Source: Periconia sp. R9002
Taxonomy: Eukaryota; Ascomycota; Dothideomycetes; Pleosporales; Periconiaceae
DNA length: 64,000 nt
Assembly: GCA_023627715.1 (NCBI GenBank)
Contig: JAMAHW010000048.1
Coordinates: forward strand, 62,001 to 126,000
Direction of reading: 5' to 3'
Positions within the stretch are counted from its first letter, which is position 1. Each line of letters opens with the position of its first letter. The position numbers and the translations under genes were made by a program. Shown piece by piece: positions 47,903 through 61,360 of this stretch. The notes beneath the pieces were generated by a model, which worked only from the letters and a program-made list of their open reading frames with translations, searched no databases and had not been told where the DNA came from.

Positions 47903-49553
47903 GGCAATGGACGAGGATGAGATGGAGGAGGATGGATGGAATTGGCAATTGGAGATGGACGATGGGTTTTTGGATGCCGATGCCCTAATGCGGGAAAATG
48001 AAGCAAGCTTCGAAAGCTTTCGCTGAGCTGTTTAGTTGCTTTGCGACAAGCAAAGGCCTGACAGAGCTCAAACAGCAGCCAGCTTGATTCGGTTGGTCGG
48101 CAATCGGGCAAAGCTCCGGGTTCCATGTCATGTGACCTCGTGGTGGGCTAAACGGGGGTGATTAGCCGAATACAGCGGGCAGAGGCGTGTCGAAATCTTT
48201 CTCGTCAACAAAACACATGTTGCTTTTCTCTCACTTCCTCCTCGTTCCATTGTTTGTCTAGTTCTACCCACATGCCACGCCCCGATTGCTTGAATGATTG
48301 ATGGATTCATGGATGCCATGTGCCCTCCTCTCACCGCCCTTGCTCACTCGGCATTCGTGTCCGTTTCCCACTTGAATCTTCTCTAACGCCCGCGTTTGCG
48401 GTCGTTTGCTGCAGGACCACAAGGTTCCACCATTCCCACCGTTCCAGCTCCCACAAGGACGTCTTACCTTGCCGCGCATTCTCAGGCAGGCAGGCGTACT
48501 GTACACACGTAGCCAGGCGGCGTTGCCAGCCATCAGCTCTAGAGTACGGGATGCGCTGGATGGAATGAAACCGGCCTCGCTTCGCACGGGTGAGATGGCG
48601 GTAGTCTATGGATGGCTGCAAGTGCAGCGTGCCTGGGACCGATTTCCCCTCCGCCGCGCCGCTGACACGGTTCCAATGCGGTGATTGCTCCAGTCCGCTG
48701 GCGGCGGCGGCGGCGGCGGGTGCAGAGGCGGAAGACTGACTAACTTATAAATACTTACGTATGCACCCCTGGTGAATGGGGCAAAAGGGAGAAGACAAGA
48801 GAGGGGGGACGAGTTCAGAGAGAAGAGCCGGGAATGATGAGTAGATGAATGAATCGTACAGTTGCAAATAGCACACGCACACACGCCAAATCAACCAGCC
48901 CGTACCCAAGGATCGACCGGTACAGGACGGCCTCGCCCAGGCTTTTGTGCCCCGTGGGTAATATGGTTACCCAGTCTGTAATGTACATGTACCTGATGTA
49001 CATTCATGGACAGGTACATACATATGTAGCTATGTAATGAGCTGCACTGCACGCCGGCACCGCCTTTAATAAATGACAATGCTCTGCTCTCTTGTCACAC
49101 ACACCTCCTCCATCGTTTCCCGTAAGTCACTTGCCCCAGCTGACGCCCTCTCTCAGTCAGTCAGTCACAGCACCTACCCTTACCTTGCCTTGCCTTCTGA
49201 AGCAGACTAACCGCTCTTTACCCCTCCTCGCTTTCTTACCTTCGCAGCTTCAACTCCGACCCGCCCGTGACATCTTTTCTGGTCTTCTCCACCCACTCTT
49301 GCTGCTACCGACAACCTTGCCTTGCTTCTAGCTCGCCGACTCGCTCATTCACCGCTAAACCCATAGATAAGGGCGCCAGCCCGCGATACAGCATCTCCAC
49401 CATCACCGCCACTGTCCTTTCACCACCACAACTGTTGCTCCTCTACCTACCTGTACATCTTCACCACAACCCTGCTGGCCCAGCTCGTCCCACCCTCTCT
49501 GCTCAAACCTCTCCTTCCGCCAGGTTCGTTGCCTCGCCGCTGCAGCTCTTCGC
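47903..49553. other. Divergent intergenic, fumarase / RING protein
   Basis: 1.65 kb. Contains a (GGC)n tract at 48700-48720, GTACATGTAC-type palindromes at 48984-49030 and a long CT-rich leader before the RING gene (49090-49550). Open frames on both strands overlap and look random. Confidence 0.5.
48700..48720. repeat. (GGC)7 microsatellite
   Basis: Uninterrupted GGC units in a non-coding promoter region. Confidence 0.85.
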
Positions 49554-50993
49554 ATGCCTGGAAACCACAATAAGGCAGACATGGCCGACTTCAACCTCAC
49601 CGGTTCTCTCCGCAATCATGGTCCGCTCTCAAACCCTCCCCCGGCCATGCAGACCCAAGATCCCGAGCCACTCGCAACAAGCTACTTAAGCTACAATCCT
49701 CCTCCGACACAGAACAATCACGACCCTCCGGCTCCCTTTCCCCATGTGCCTGGCCACTACAGAACACAACTACCCGAGTCGCCCATGTACGCCGCATACT
49801 TATCCAGCCGTCTTCCGTATCTTTACGGTCCCCGAACAGCAGAATACTACGGACCTGCGCCTGGTGGCATGCCTCAACATCGCACAGATGGAGCCCAATC
49901 GTCCAACGCCAATCTCACTCATCTGCCCCAACCCTACATGCAACCACTTCCATATCTGGACACACCCCCATATGTGCCTCCGCCGCGGCGGCCCTCTACG
50001 ATAGATGGCCCGCCACGACCCAGTCCGAACCAGCTGAATTCAATGCACATTGTCAGCCCTGCACCTCCATCTGAATCGCTGCCATCTTCGATACCGGACT
50101 TGTACCACTACGGTTCCTCAAGGCCGATACCTACGCCTCCGCTAAGGTCTGTTCACTCCAGCAATGGTGCAGCACCGCCATCGAGCACTAGCGATGGACG
50201 GCCTATGCGATTCGCACCCGTCAATGTGGATTTTCGTCATCCATATGCACTTCCCACTCGAGTTCCGCTGAGTCAGAGGCTACATGCGCAACCCGCCAGA
50301 GACCCGGAACCCTCATTCCGTCGTCCGGAGCGCAGCACGTCACCCCGAACTTCCCATCGACGAACCTTTGATAGATACTCAACGGATCTATCTACAGCCG
50401 ACACTAGTCCCGAATCAGACGAACCACATACGCCGTCTCATCGCTCAAGCCGACGTCGGATCGGCGATGGCCCCGAGGAGACCCAATATCGTATGATGAT
50501 GATGGCCAGTCGCCAGGATCCAAACGTGCCCACAACTCAGCAGATCCAGCAATTGAAAGACAAGCTAACACGGCATGTACGCAGCGAGCTGGAGGAAGGT
50601 ACATCTACGGCATGCGATATTTGCCAGAAGGATTATTCGAAAACTCTGGTTGAACCATCCGAGGACGCAGAGGTGGCAGTCAAGCTGCCTTGCAAGCATA
50701 TTTTCGGGGAGCATTGCATGCACACTTGGGTAAGTGTTACAATCCCATATTTTTTTTCCTTAGACTGTGCTGATACGTGGTAGTTTGATACGTGCAAGAC
50801 GCACAAGAACAAGGTCACTTGCCCCATGTGCCGAACGTTACTGATTCAGCCTTCGCGCCGGAGGCAGCAATTGATGCAAATGCTGTCCCAAGCAGGATAT
50901 CAAGGAGTGGATGGTATACTATTTAGGGAGCATCGACGAGTAATCGAGTCACTGGTGGGAAGAGATCTAGAAGGGGACTTTGCGCACCCTTAA
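49554..50993 (+). CDS. RING-finger protein, probable E3 ubiquitin ligase
   Basis: Model join(49554..50729, 50784..50993), 461 aa. The first 350 residues are Pro/Ser/Tyr-rich and look disordered. The C-terminal RING has ligands C354-x2-C357, C380-x-H382, C388 and C405-x2-C408. The usual fifth ligand after CKHIF is Gly385 instead of His/Cys, with His387 and His399 nearby as possible substitutes. The intron lies inside the RING after Trp392 and keeps frame exactly. No TM segment is present, so it is probably soluble. Met10 (MADFNLTG) is an alternative start. The substrate is unknown. Confidence 0.85.
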
Positions 50994-51609
50994 TGGATGG
51001 GGTTATATTGATTGCAATCGAATGGTAATGGACGGAACATGAGTGGTCGATGCCAAGAACGAAAGGTGGCCGATCACGGTTATGGGCATATTTATGAGGC
51101 GTTATGATGGGATTCATTTCTTTCCCTCTGTCGTGACGACGAGGACTGCGAGGGTAATGGCATATATAGCGATGGCGTCAGGCGACTGTGTTTTCTGTGT
51201 CCATATGTATCACCACATGATTAATCAAAGATTGCGCTGTGTACATGTTATCGGTTCCGTGACGTCGATAAGTGCATTACTTGGATGTTGCGGGGAGAAC
51301 ATGCCATTGGTTGCCGGGGTCGAAGCCTTGGCAAATAAACAACCCCGCCAACACAGCATTCATTCATGTACAGTAACAGCAACAAGTATTCTCACCTCCA
51401 ATCCCCAATCACCGCTCTCGACCCCTTGTCCTCCTAGCACATCCTCTCGCCTCTTTTGCTTCTCCTGTTTTCCCGCCCATTTCGCTCACTCTTGTCTTTC
51501 CTTGATCGCGGCGATCCAAGCCGCCCGCAGTCGCTCCTTCCCGGAGTGCGGCTTGCAGACGAGCAACAACAACGAAACGCCCACGATATTCGCACGTACT
51601 CAGCTCATC
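50994..51609. other. Kinase promoter and leader, frame open
   Basis: 616 bp between two same-strand genes. From 51043 the kinase frame is open upstream of its conserved start with several in-frame ATGs, but the sequence is CT-rich and not protein-like, so I treat it as leader. Confidence 0.45.
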
Positions 51610-53738
51610 ATGGACCCCAATCGACAGTCCTATCAGCTTCCCATTCCTCCTCCACCTCTCCACACACGCTCTAGTGAGATGGGCCGCCCGGGTACGCCTC
51701 TTGGTGAGGCATTTACTAGCCCCCAACAGACTCCTCAAGGCAGCCCCAGCAAGCATCACCAGCCGCCCGGTGCATTCGATCTTCCCAATGTCTTTGAGAA
51801 TGCAATGAGGCTTCTCCCCACGCTCGGGTCGCCTTCCAAGTCCAAACCGGGCACCCCAACGTCTCCAAACAAACCCGCCCCGCAGGCAGCTGATGATGGC
51901 GACTATTCGACTCAAGATATCACCACTCTCGGCCCTGGAACTCCCGCGCGCAAATCAAACAAGGAGAACACGCCGCCGGGGTCGCGACCTGGCGTACAGA
52001 AAGAGTCGAGTTACATAACACATGCTGCACAATCACGCAAGGAGCCCTATAGACCGCGGGAAACTGACCAATCTCAACGGTACTACCCGGGTGCGCAGCG
52101 TCTCTCTCCAGAGGAGCTTGAGAAGGCAAGAAAGCCAGCCGTCACCCGGTTAGCAAATGTGACACAGCTTTGTAAGTGTATCCATTGCGTGTCGAGTGTT
52201 TGGGACTAATGTAGAGAGCAGACTTCCTCGACCATTATTATGACCTCCTCAGCTATGTGCATACCCGTCAGAACCGTCTCGCTCAATTCAAGGCTCAGAA
52301 CCCCCCACCACCCGCTACCCCCGAAGACGAATACAACGACGCTCTTACACAATACCTCGGACGCGAGCGAGCCAACTTGCGGAAGCGCCGCACGCGCTTA
52401 CGACAGGGTGATTTTCAAATCCTCACTCAAGTGGGGCAAGGTGGCTATGGACAAGTCTATCTGGCACAGAAGAAGGATACGCGTGAGGTGTGCGCCTTGA
52501 AGGTGATGAGCAAGAAACTGCTTTTCAAGCTGGACGAAGTTCGGCACGTCCTCACCGAGCGTGATATTTTGACAAGCGCGAAGAGTGAATGGCTTGTTCG
52601 GTTGCTGTATGCCTTTCAAGATGACAAGAGCATTTATCTTGCCATGGTATGTCATCTACGTTATTACACGAATGCATAAGGCCTGTACTGACTTGTGTAG
52701 GAATATGTTCCTGGGGGTGACTTTCGAACACTCTTGAACAACACAGGTGTTTTACATAACCGTCATGCACGATTCTACATTGCCGAAATGTTCTCCTGCG
52801 TGGATGCTTTGCATCAACTTGGGTACATCCATCGCGATCTGAAACCTGAGAATTTCCTCATTGACAGCACCGGGCACGTCAAATTGACTGATTTCGGACT
52901 CGCCGCGGGAATGCTTGCACCTGCCAAGATTGAGTCGATGCGGATCAAACTCGAATCTGTTGGCAACATAGTATCGCCTTTCGGGCGTCCCATGGAGGAG
53001 CGATCAGCGGCAGAGCGTCGTGAGAATTATCGATCACTTCGTGAGAGAGAAGTCAATTATGCCAAGAGTATTGTCGGAAGTCCTGATTATATGGCACCTG
53101 AAGTATTGAAGGGCGAGGAGTACGATTTCACCGTCGACTATTGGAGCTTGGGCTGTATGCTTTTCGAGGCGCTGGCCGGGTATCCACCCTTTGCGGGTGC
53201 CACTGTAGATGAGACGTGGCAGAACCTTAAACAGTGGAAGAAAGTGCTGCGCAAGCCTGTCTATGAAGACCCGACCTATTTCCTTTCCAAGCGAACGTGG
53301 GACCTGATCACCCGGCTCGTCGCATCCAAGACTTCCCGCTTCCGAGGCATTTCAGAAATCCACGCACATCAGTATTTTGCAGAGGTTGATTGGACCCAGT
53401 TGAGGGCGAATAAGGCTCCCTTTGTTCCCGAGCTGGACAGTGAGACTGATGCTGGATACTTTGACGACTTTGGAAATGAGGCAGATATGGCCAAATACAA
53501 AGAGGTGCATGAAAAGCAGGCTGCCTTGGAAGCCATGGCTGATCGTGGTGACAAAATGGGGAAAGGCTTATTCGTCGGATGTAAGTGCTACCAGAATATG
53601 TTCTGTTTCGATACCAGTACTAACAGATATCGCGCAGTTACTTTCCGCCACAAGAAAACGACTGACGAAGATGGCAAGCCGTCATCTCCTCGTAAACCGC
53701 TTCCCTCGGTTGATGAAAATTTCGGGACTATTTTCTAG
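51610..53738 (+). CDS. NDR-family Ser/Thr kinase, DBF2/Sid2 type
   Basis: Kinase of the septation/mitotic-exit pathway (Aspergillus SidB, S. pombe Sid2, yeast Dbf2), active with a Mob1 partner. Model join(51610..52171, 52222..52646, 52701..53580, 53638..53738), 655 aa. The N-terminal third is Pro/Ser-rich with many SP/TP sites (SPSK, GTPTSP, NTPPGS). The Mob-binding region begins YFLDHYYDLLSYVHTRQNRL, typical of Dbf2/Sid2. The kinase core has GQGGYGQVYLA, ALKVMSKK, HRDLKPENFLID and TDFGLAAG. The long basic insert of NDR kinases lies before SIVGSPDYMAPEVL, and the hydrophobic-motif end is FVGFTFRHKK. Confidence 0.94.
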
Positions 53739-54559
53739 AAACCTTCCTCTTTACGTTGGCACTGGGTGCCCAAATGACAGTTATGCTCTGCTTCAGCGCT
53801 CTGACACGTCCTCGGAGCGTTTATGAGCTTGCATTCTAGCATACGGCTCTTTTAATCTTTCCTCTTTCGTTACAGTTTGTTTCTCGATGGCGTTTCAACA
53901 GCATTCATGGCCCGAGGATTCTCAGATGAACGATTTTTCTTCGTCCTTCGCATGGCTTTCGTAGGAGGAGGGCATAGAGCACATGTAATATTATGATCCA
54001 TTTTTGCCCCTTCAAGAACGGGGATAAAGGAAAGGGTGAGGAACGTCAATGTTGATGGGAATGATATTGCCTCTGAGCCGTGATTCTCTATACATAACTT
54101 ATACACCTCATCCACCCCCTTACACCGCGGGCATGTATATGCAAAGGTAGCTACACTACTCAACCCAGCCATCATCTCAATACACATACGGCCACTTGTA
54201 CGTGTGTACGCTGTGCCTCCCCCATCCCTCCGTGTAGGTAGTTGGTTGGTTTGGAGAGGAGGAAGGTTTGTGGAGGATGTACGGCGTGATTGAAAGATTG
54301 AGTGGTTGGTTACGATCGAAGTCTCGTTCGTTTTGTTGGGGAAGAGGGCGAGGGGAAGGGACAGTATAGTATAGTCTTGATGCATAATCTAAGACTTCTT
54401 CTTCTTTGTCAAGCACCGTCCCCCTCCCACCTTTCCTTCCTTAAGTTGTATTAATTGTTGTCTGCAGAGGATGTATGTAGATGTGTATGTGTGTTTTTTC
54501 GTGGGAGTTTGCACGCATGATATCAGGTTTGTCTCCGGTTGAGTGGTGAGATGGAGTGA

Positions 54560-54588
54560 GGGGATGGGGGGAGGGAGGGAAAGGCGGG
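54560..54588 (+). other. G-rich tract with quadruplex potential
   Basis: Five runs of three or more G separated by one to five bases (GGGGATGGGGGGAGGGAGGG, then AAAGGCGGG). Further G-rich sequence continues to about 54660. Confidence 0.6.
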
Positions 54589-54785
54589 TGTGTGCACATG
54601 AAAAGAGGTGGAGGGGGTTATGGTGGAAGGGAGGGGATAGAGGGAAGGATAGAGGGATGTGAAGGGTGGATGTTTGAACGGTGCGTACTCCTTTTTTGGG
54701 AGGGAGAGAGGTTCGATTTAAGTGGCGTGGGTAGGGCTGGCGGTTTAGGTTTTTGTATCGTGTTGTGTGAATGAGGGAGGTTGGG

Positions 54786-54815
54786 GGTAGGTAGGTAGGG
54801 TGTAGGTAGGTAGGG
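54786..54815. repeat. (GTAG)n tandem repeat
   Basis: Two short GTAGGTAGGTAGGG blocks separated by TGTAG. Confidence 0.75.
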
Positions 54816-57545
54816 TTTGTGGTGTGGTGTGTTGATGGGAAAGTGAATTGTTCATATGTCTTTGTTTCGTCGAAAGGATGTGAGTGAGAACTAACTGGTC
54901 GGTCGGGGGTTACGCAGGACTAAAGAGAGTGAGTTGTGTTTTGATTCATTGGATACGCCGTCGAGGCGTATATCTAACATGGTTTAGCCAGCGTATGATA
55001 GGATCGTGCTTGACATCTGTTCCATCGTTTTTCTCTCTGCGTTTGACTATGTTTTGTCGCTGATTTTTGGTCCATTATTCTTTTCTGGTCGGGAAAAAGA
55101 GTGAGTGCTGCTGTCCTTGTGTAATTTTTGTGTAAAGCGACGTTTGGAGATACTGGATTATGAAAGGATTCAGAACAAAGAGGTATTATGGGATGTTTGA
55201 TTGGGTTGGGGTTGTTGCGTCGTTGTTCTTATTTCCAGTGTGCTATTTCGTGGAGGTGGGTAGTGTAGTGAATGTACGTATCTGCTCCGTGAAGAGCTAT
55301 TCTACTTCATATGGGAAGATTGACAGGTTCGTGAATATCTCACACGTGGGACCAAAATTAGCAGTCCATATCTAGCTCAAGATAGGCAAACTATCCTCGT
55401 GGCAGTTACACAGACAATCACTCCACGTAGCTGGGAGAGAACCCCAGCACTGGATAATTCTTTAATTCTAAAAGCAGCGACGATACCAAGATATCAAAAC
55501 CCCTGACATCCATATTAGAACGAACACCAACACCGCACCCGAGCCAGATCCCCAGCCACGAACTCAGTACCAACGCTGTCCATCTGACAGTCAACACCTC
55601 CCCAAACCCCAAAGAACAACACGACTCATGACCTACGATCTCATCACTCCCAGAAAGCGCTCGATGCCCTTCGCTCTCCATCCCAAAACAGGCTGAAACC
55701 CCGACAGGTTCGCCCCGTCTCCGCCTCTCCCCGCGCCGCCGCGCAACAACTACCCATCATCAGGGGCGTAATTCGCTTGGACGAGGGAAGATACCCGCTC
55801 GGGAGCGCAAGGAGTGTGACTCGTGAGAGTGAGCGAACGGGCAGGTTTCGGCCGGTTCGGGCCATATCGCAATCCGTCGGACTCGTATTCGGCGGTTTTT
55901 CTGGAAAAGGGAAAGAACCGTGAACGGTGACATCAAAGGTAAAAGAAAAAAAATATTGGAAGTGTTTCATGTTTTTCTGGCCCTTGTTGAGTGCTGTGCA
56001 CAGTACACATGCGTGCGTGGGTGCGGCGCGCCCCGTCCCTGGGGTAAAGCTATGGCCTCCTTCTGATGTACCTTCTAATGAGAAAATGTTAAAAGTCCGT
56101 TCTCAAAATGTTCAAGGGCTTGTTGACATGTTGTGATTCCGCTTCCGGGAAGGGTGTAGAACCGCCGCCGCAAGTCAGTAAGATTGATGATCTGTGATCA
56201 GACAATTTCCCTTGCAGAACATAGAGCCATACAACTGCCGGCGTGAACGACCTGCTTGGTAATAAGTCATCTTGTTGCGTTCGAGGTTTGTTGAATGCAA
56301 GTATTCCTGGGGGTGCTACAGTTATAATCTCCGGTTCGTAAGCTTGGAAATCCTGAAAGTTGAGCTCAAAAAGACCGTATTCTGAAATTCTGCTGAACAG
56401 GATTACTTTTATCTATCCCACCGCTTTTCGCATGTGCTGCCTTCGTGACGTCGAATGGGGGGCGGGATTAGGTACCTTGTCCGGCAAACATTGTGGGTTT
56501 CTCGTTCTTACGCCTGTAGTTGACTCGACGTACGAGAAGGATTCAAGGCGCTTCGCATGGAATATACGAAAAAGCGCAATCCTTCACAACAGAAGTGGTG
56601 AGAAATAGGAAACTAGACAGCGAGGCGCTAAATCCTGATTGCAGTGCGTTTACCAGTGGAGCGGATCTTGCGGTGAGTCTATCTTGGAAGAGCAGCTGCT
56701 CGTCAGGTTTGGCCAGAAACTGATGAAGACTGACTGCATTGTGGTCCTTTCGCTCCAACGGGTTCCCGCTCTGTCCCGCGAGGGGTCGGGATTCCGCACG
56801 ACGTAACTGCATTGGTCCAAACGGATATGCATATGCGCAAGACACGTGGCCGTAGGAATGCTGCTGCGTGAGATTAGCGCGCAATTCGATGGAACGATGT
56901 ACTTGGTAGAACGATAGGTAGAACGATGACGGAGGGGAGAACGTGCGCTTCTTTTTTTGCCCTGCACCAACTTCCCTTTTCTGTCGACGCGCAGGCGAAT
57001 GTTGGGCTCTCTCGAAGGGTTAGTCTCGTCATCTCGTCTAACTACCTTCATTTTTATTTTTACTTTTTGCCTCTTTTCGATAAAAAAGATTTCACTACCC
57101 TGATGTTACGAACATGGGAAAGGTTGTCAGCTACTGCAGACTCCTACAGCGTAAGTCGCTGACTCCGGATTCAATACTTCACATGATCGATGTAGTGGCA
57201 ATCGAGCTTCCGTTTGCGCTCATCGTTGTAACGGCTATGTAACATTGCGGATGAAAGCCGATCATGCTGATGGTCAATTACAACAATACCGAACGGTTGC
57301 CGCTTTACATGTTGGTTTTCAGAAAGTGTTTTCGTCACCATGAGAGGCAAGTATGCCGAAAGAGATTTCGCCCAAACCGCCGAGAGGAGGTGTTGCTTGG
57401 TGGACTGGGCTGCGAAAAGTGTGAAGGGAGCTTGAGCTGTATCATGTCGTTGCGAGGCGTAGCAGATTCCGTAAAGGGGAGGTGGGAAGGCAATCACACG
57501 AACCCATGAAAAGAGAGTGTAACATGAACGATGAAGGATGGTAGT

Positions 57546-57608
57546 GACGCTGACGCTGATGCTGATGCTGATGCCGATGCTGTTGCTGGCGATGATGACG
57601 CTGATGCA
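57546..57608. repeat. Imperfect (GCTGAT)n hexamer repeat
   Basis: About ten units of GCTGAT/GCTGAC/GCCGAT/GATGAC. A related ATGCTGATG string lies at the window end (63978-64000). Confidence 0.8.
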
Positions 57609-60600
57609 GTGATCCTCAGACGGATAGCGATGCGGACCGAAGCGTAAAGGGAGAATTACGCTACTGAGAAGCATATCCGCTCATCCAATCCCCAGGCTTC
57701 CTCAACGCTTCTCTTTCAATCCTGCCTGACCCAACCACGCACTCGCATAACCTGTCCTGTCCTGAAGATATTCACAAATCAGATAACTATACTAGACATA
57801 CTATGTAGGTTGTAGAGCTTCTGATCCGTAGGACCTATTAGTCCTCCCGATATGTGACCTCCCGGCGTGTCACCCCTCTGTAGACACTTGCCACGCGTGC
57901 TAGATGTCTTTGAAACCCCCATCTCCACATATTCTCCAAGTATGGCCTGTACTGTAGCGGATATGCCGACTCGTGTACCATGTATACATGCGGGGACAAC
58001 TTTCATTTCTCATGTCAGCGCATCAATCTCTTGTATGCTACCGCGGTTTTGCTCTCGTATACTGAGACATTGGAAAAAGTCCCAAGCCAGGGTGGAATGA
58101 GCCAACGAAAGCGGGAATACTGTCGCAATAGAGTCAGGTAAACAGTTGAGTTACCTGATCAAAACGCTAGCCTCTCTATTTTACCGAATACAATCCTGGG
58201 TTGTTCCCAACATCAGTGGGTCTGTGATCCAAAATCCTTAGCAGCGGATCCTTCTTCCGACCCACCGTGCACCGCGAAAGTGAAGTGCCGCAATCAATGA
58301 AAAATGCCTCGCTAGGGATTATCATTACATGTCCCCTGCATGGGGCCCTCACACAAGAAGAGACTTGGCTACATGGCGATTTGCCTGATATCGCGATTCA
58401 GCAACGCTCCTTGGAGCTACCTCGGCCACCGAGACGTTTGGAGAATGGCGGAGAAAATTTCGGAGTTTACTACTACGAGCGGTCCGAGAAGCTAGTCCTC
58501 TGTTCCCCCAAACGAATTGCAACAACAACCAACACTGCCAAATACTGACCTTTCTTCTTATCGGACAAGCGGCCATGCATGGAAAGCAATTGGGTGGTTA
58601 CATGAAGAAGATGGGGGTATGTGAATCCTTCTTTCACCCGGAAGTCCGAACCTCTTCCAGTCCTGCGCATGTTCCGCGGACATGAGTCCCCATGGAGGAA
58701 TTCACCGCGCTTATGCACGAAGAAGCGGATGGTGGGACCGCATCAGGAACGATGAGAATCACGCTGTACAGTACGCAATCAACAAGCATCCACACCACGC
58801 ACTTATTATTGTCTACACATGCAACGTACCCTAGCCTAAACTTCACCTTCGCACTAGCAGGCGCATACATGGTACAGTAGTGCAGCGCCGAGCAGGTGCG
58901 ACCCAGTCAAGTGGTTACTGGGAATAAGGTCTTGCGCGATGTCACGAATGCAGGTTTACGTCTACATCTATTAACATTATTTTCTATAGGCAGGGGTTTA
59001 GCAAGTAATTCCTTGAACCTCACACATATCGAAAGCCGATACGCAGACGACCGATCTTAGTTTGCGTTTCAGAGATGGGAAGAAAGTCATGACATCGAAG
59101 ACTTCGCCTTGACTTCGGCTGTTCGTGTTCATGTCATCTTCTTCTCTCACCAGATATCGTGACTTCGGTTCTTTTTCTGATCCAGACACCATGACCGCTT
59201 CCCCACCCCCATATTTTCCTTATCAAGGCTCACGAATGAATCGAGTAATATGTCCCACAAAGCACACTAATCCATCGATCCAGAAGCAACGCGGATATGC
59301 CCAAAGTGCGAACAAAAACAGGGTTGTTTTGCAACCAGCTGCAAGGACCATCTGAATGATCAGTTCGCGCCCGCACAGAATGGCCGCTGGCCCCAGCCAA
59401 ACGGACGAAGCCGGAGTGGGTCAGTCTTGCGCGCATTCGCATTGCTATCCGGGGGTGCTCCTCAATCTAGACAGTTGTTCGACGTTAGTCAATTTGGGTG
59501 ACCATGTAATCAAATCAATTACTCAAACAATAGCTCGGGGTGTTTGACGTTTAGAAGGCTAGGAAAAGAGAGAGAGGGGGGTTGCACTGCTCACACAATT
59601 GTCAGACAATACCGAACACTCCCACACACACAGCTGTCTGTCATTTACACATACCCACACTTTCGCACTTTCGCGCCACACCATTACTCGTCAAGGGCTT
59701 GCGCTTGTTGAGTTGTACACGGTAAAATTGGCCGCAGCGTCCACACACCATCACCACCCACCCAAGTTTCCGGGGACAAGCCCACATGCATGCGCGCGAT
59801 AGTCGCCAGATAGATTGCTTTTGTTTGTTTTTTTGTTTGCTGGCTTCCAATTTGACGCGCTGCGGCGCCAACACTGCACAACGCATCGACCACCTGACTG
59901 AAAAACAAAAATCCCTGTCACTGGAATTCGCCGTGTTGCGAAAACCAGATGTATTGCGACAACGGGACGGTTTTTTTAGTGGTTCCGGAGATGGTTTTGC
60001 TTCTTTGTTAATTCCTATCTTTGAACTGTTCGGTCTTGTGATTTCTGTTGCAAATCAAGGAATGGATAGGTAGATGCTGGAACGATATACCTCTTATAGA
60101 AATCATGTGGGGGTTTTATTAGGTAGGGAGTGTTACATGTATGGGCTCGAGTAATATTTCCTTGTTCGTAGAAGTGTGATCGGTTGTTTTACGATACTTC
60201 CTGGCTCTCCATGTCAATCTTTGCAGAAACGCGTTAAAGATTCCTTTGGAAATAGAAATCAGAGCCGCACCAGTAAGCCACATAACCAACTACAATAATC
60301 GAAAACGTGGTGTGGAAGTGCAAGTTTCGGTAGTTTAAAATTAACTGGGCTATTGAACATGTGAGGTTTTGGGAATCGCACTAAGTCCCCCCACGTGCCA
60401 AAGCTTTGTTCGCTGTGAAACAGTGCTGGTAACGGGCTGCGACTAACTTGAAAGAGAGTATGAGAACGGAGTTTACTGGTGATATCGACGAGGTCGCAAT
60501 AGCAAGTCCATTGCTATCACTAATCGGCTTCGCAAGACCACGCGGAAGGCCAAAGAATCACAAACCAGGCGCTGACACATTTTTGATGTCCGTGCCACCT

Positions 60601-61360
60601 CATGTTGAGGTGCACGTCTTTGGATTATTCTCGTTTTACACGCATTCCTTTGCCCAAAACCCACGATGACCGACCCTGAGAATTTGGATCTACACGTGCT
60701 GCTAGTCTTACATAAACGACGTGGGAAGTCCACAGCCATAGCTTACCTGAGATTCCAACAAGTACCCATGTGGAGTTTGATAAAAAAAAATGCCCCCCAC
60801 TCTAAGGGAGGAAAGGAAGATCCCTCTTTCTAAGCAACGTCATTCTTGAGCGCTCAGTTGGCCTGTGATTGCGACATTACGAGAAGAAGAAAATAATAGG
60901 TGAAAAGTTGAACCGGCGAGAAAAAGCCACAGATCTCAAATCCCTGTCCCGCTCTTCTTCCTTCACGTTTGAACGCCTCTTTTTGCTTTTTTGTGGCCGC
61001 GGGACCAATATTTCGTGCCACTTTGGACAGGAAGCTTGCCCCGAGTAGTAGCCGCAATTCCCCCACTCCAATAATAACGCCGATCCCGTGGAATTTTCAA
61101 AGATGATAAAACAAATGCAAAAGAAATTATTGGCTTGCGCGAGCGCCTTCCCCGTAAGCTGTGGAATGGGGAGGGAGAAGCAAACATGGAAAATAATAGC
61201 CCGAATGGCGAGATCTTTCGGCGCGAAACTGGGAGGGGCGTTTCCGACTTGGAATGCGTGATTCGATGCGTGCTTCAATGTGCCGAACACGTGGGAATTG
61301 CAGATGGGGCCCTGTTCGCCCCAAAAAAAAACAATCTTCTCCGGTCCGGAGCTCAGCTGT

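Larger units (their letters stand above)
53739..61360. other. 7.6 kb gene-empty region
   Basis: The longest gap in the window. I find no frame on either strand with conserved motifs, credible splicing or sustained coding character; the longest are under 190 codons and overlap on opposite strands. It contains G-rich runs (54560-54588), GTAG repeats (54786-54815) and GCTGAT-type repeats (57546-57608). The right end would include the 3' region of the minus-strand Zn2Cys6 gene. Confidence 0.6.

Noticed and set aside
47709..48026. Plus-strand frame over the fumarase presequence
   Set aside because: Antisense to the fumarase N-terminus and promoter; Met/Asp/Glu-rich and random.
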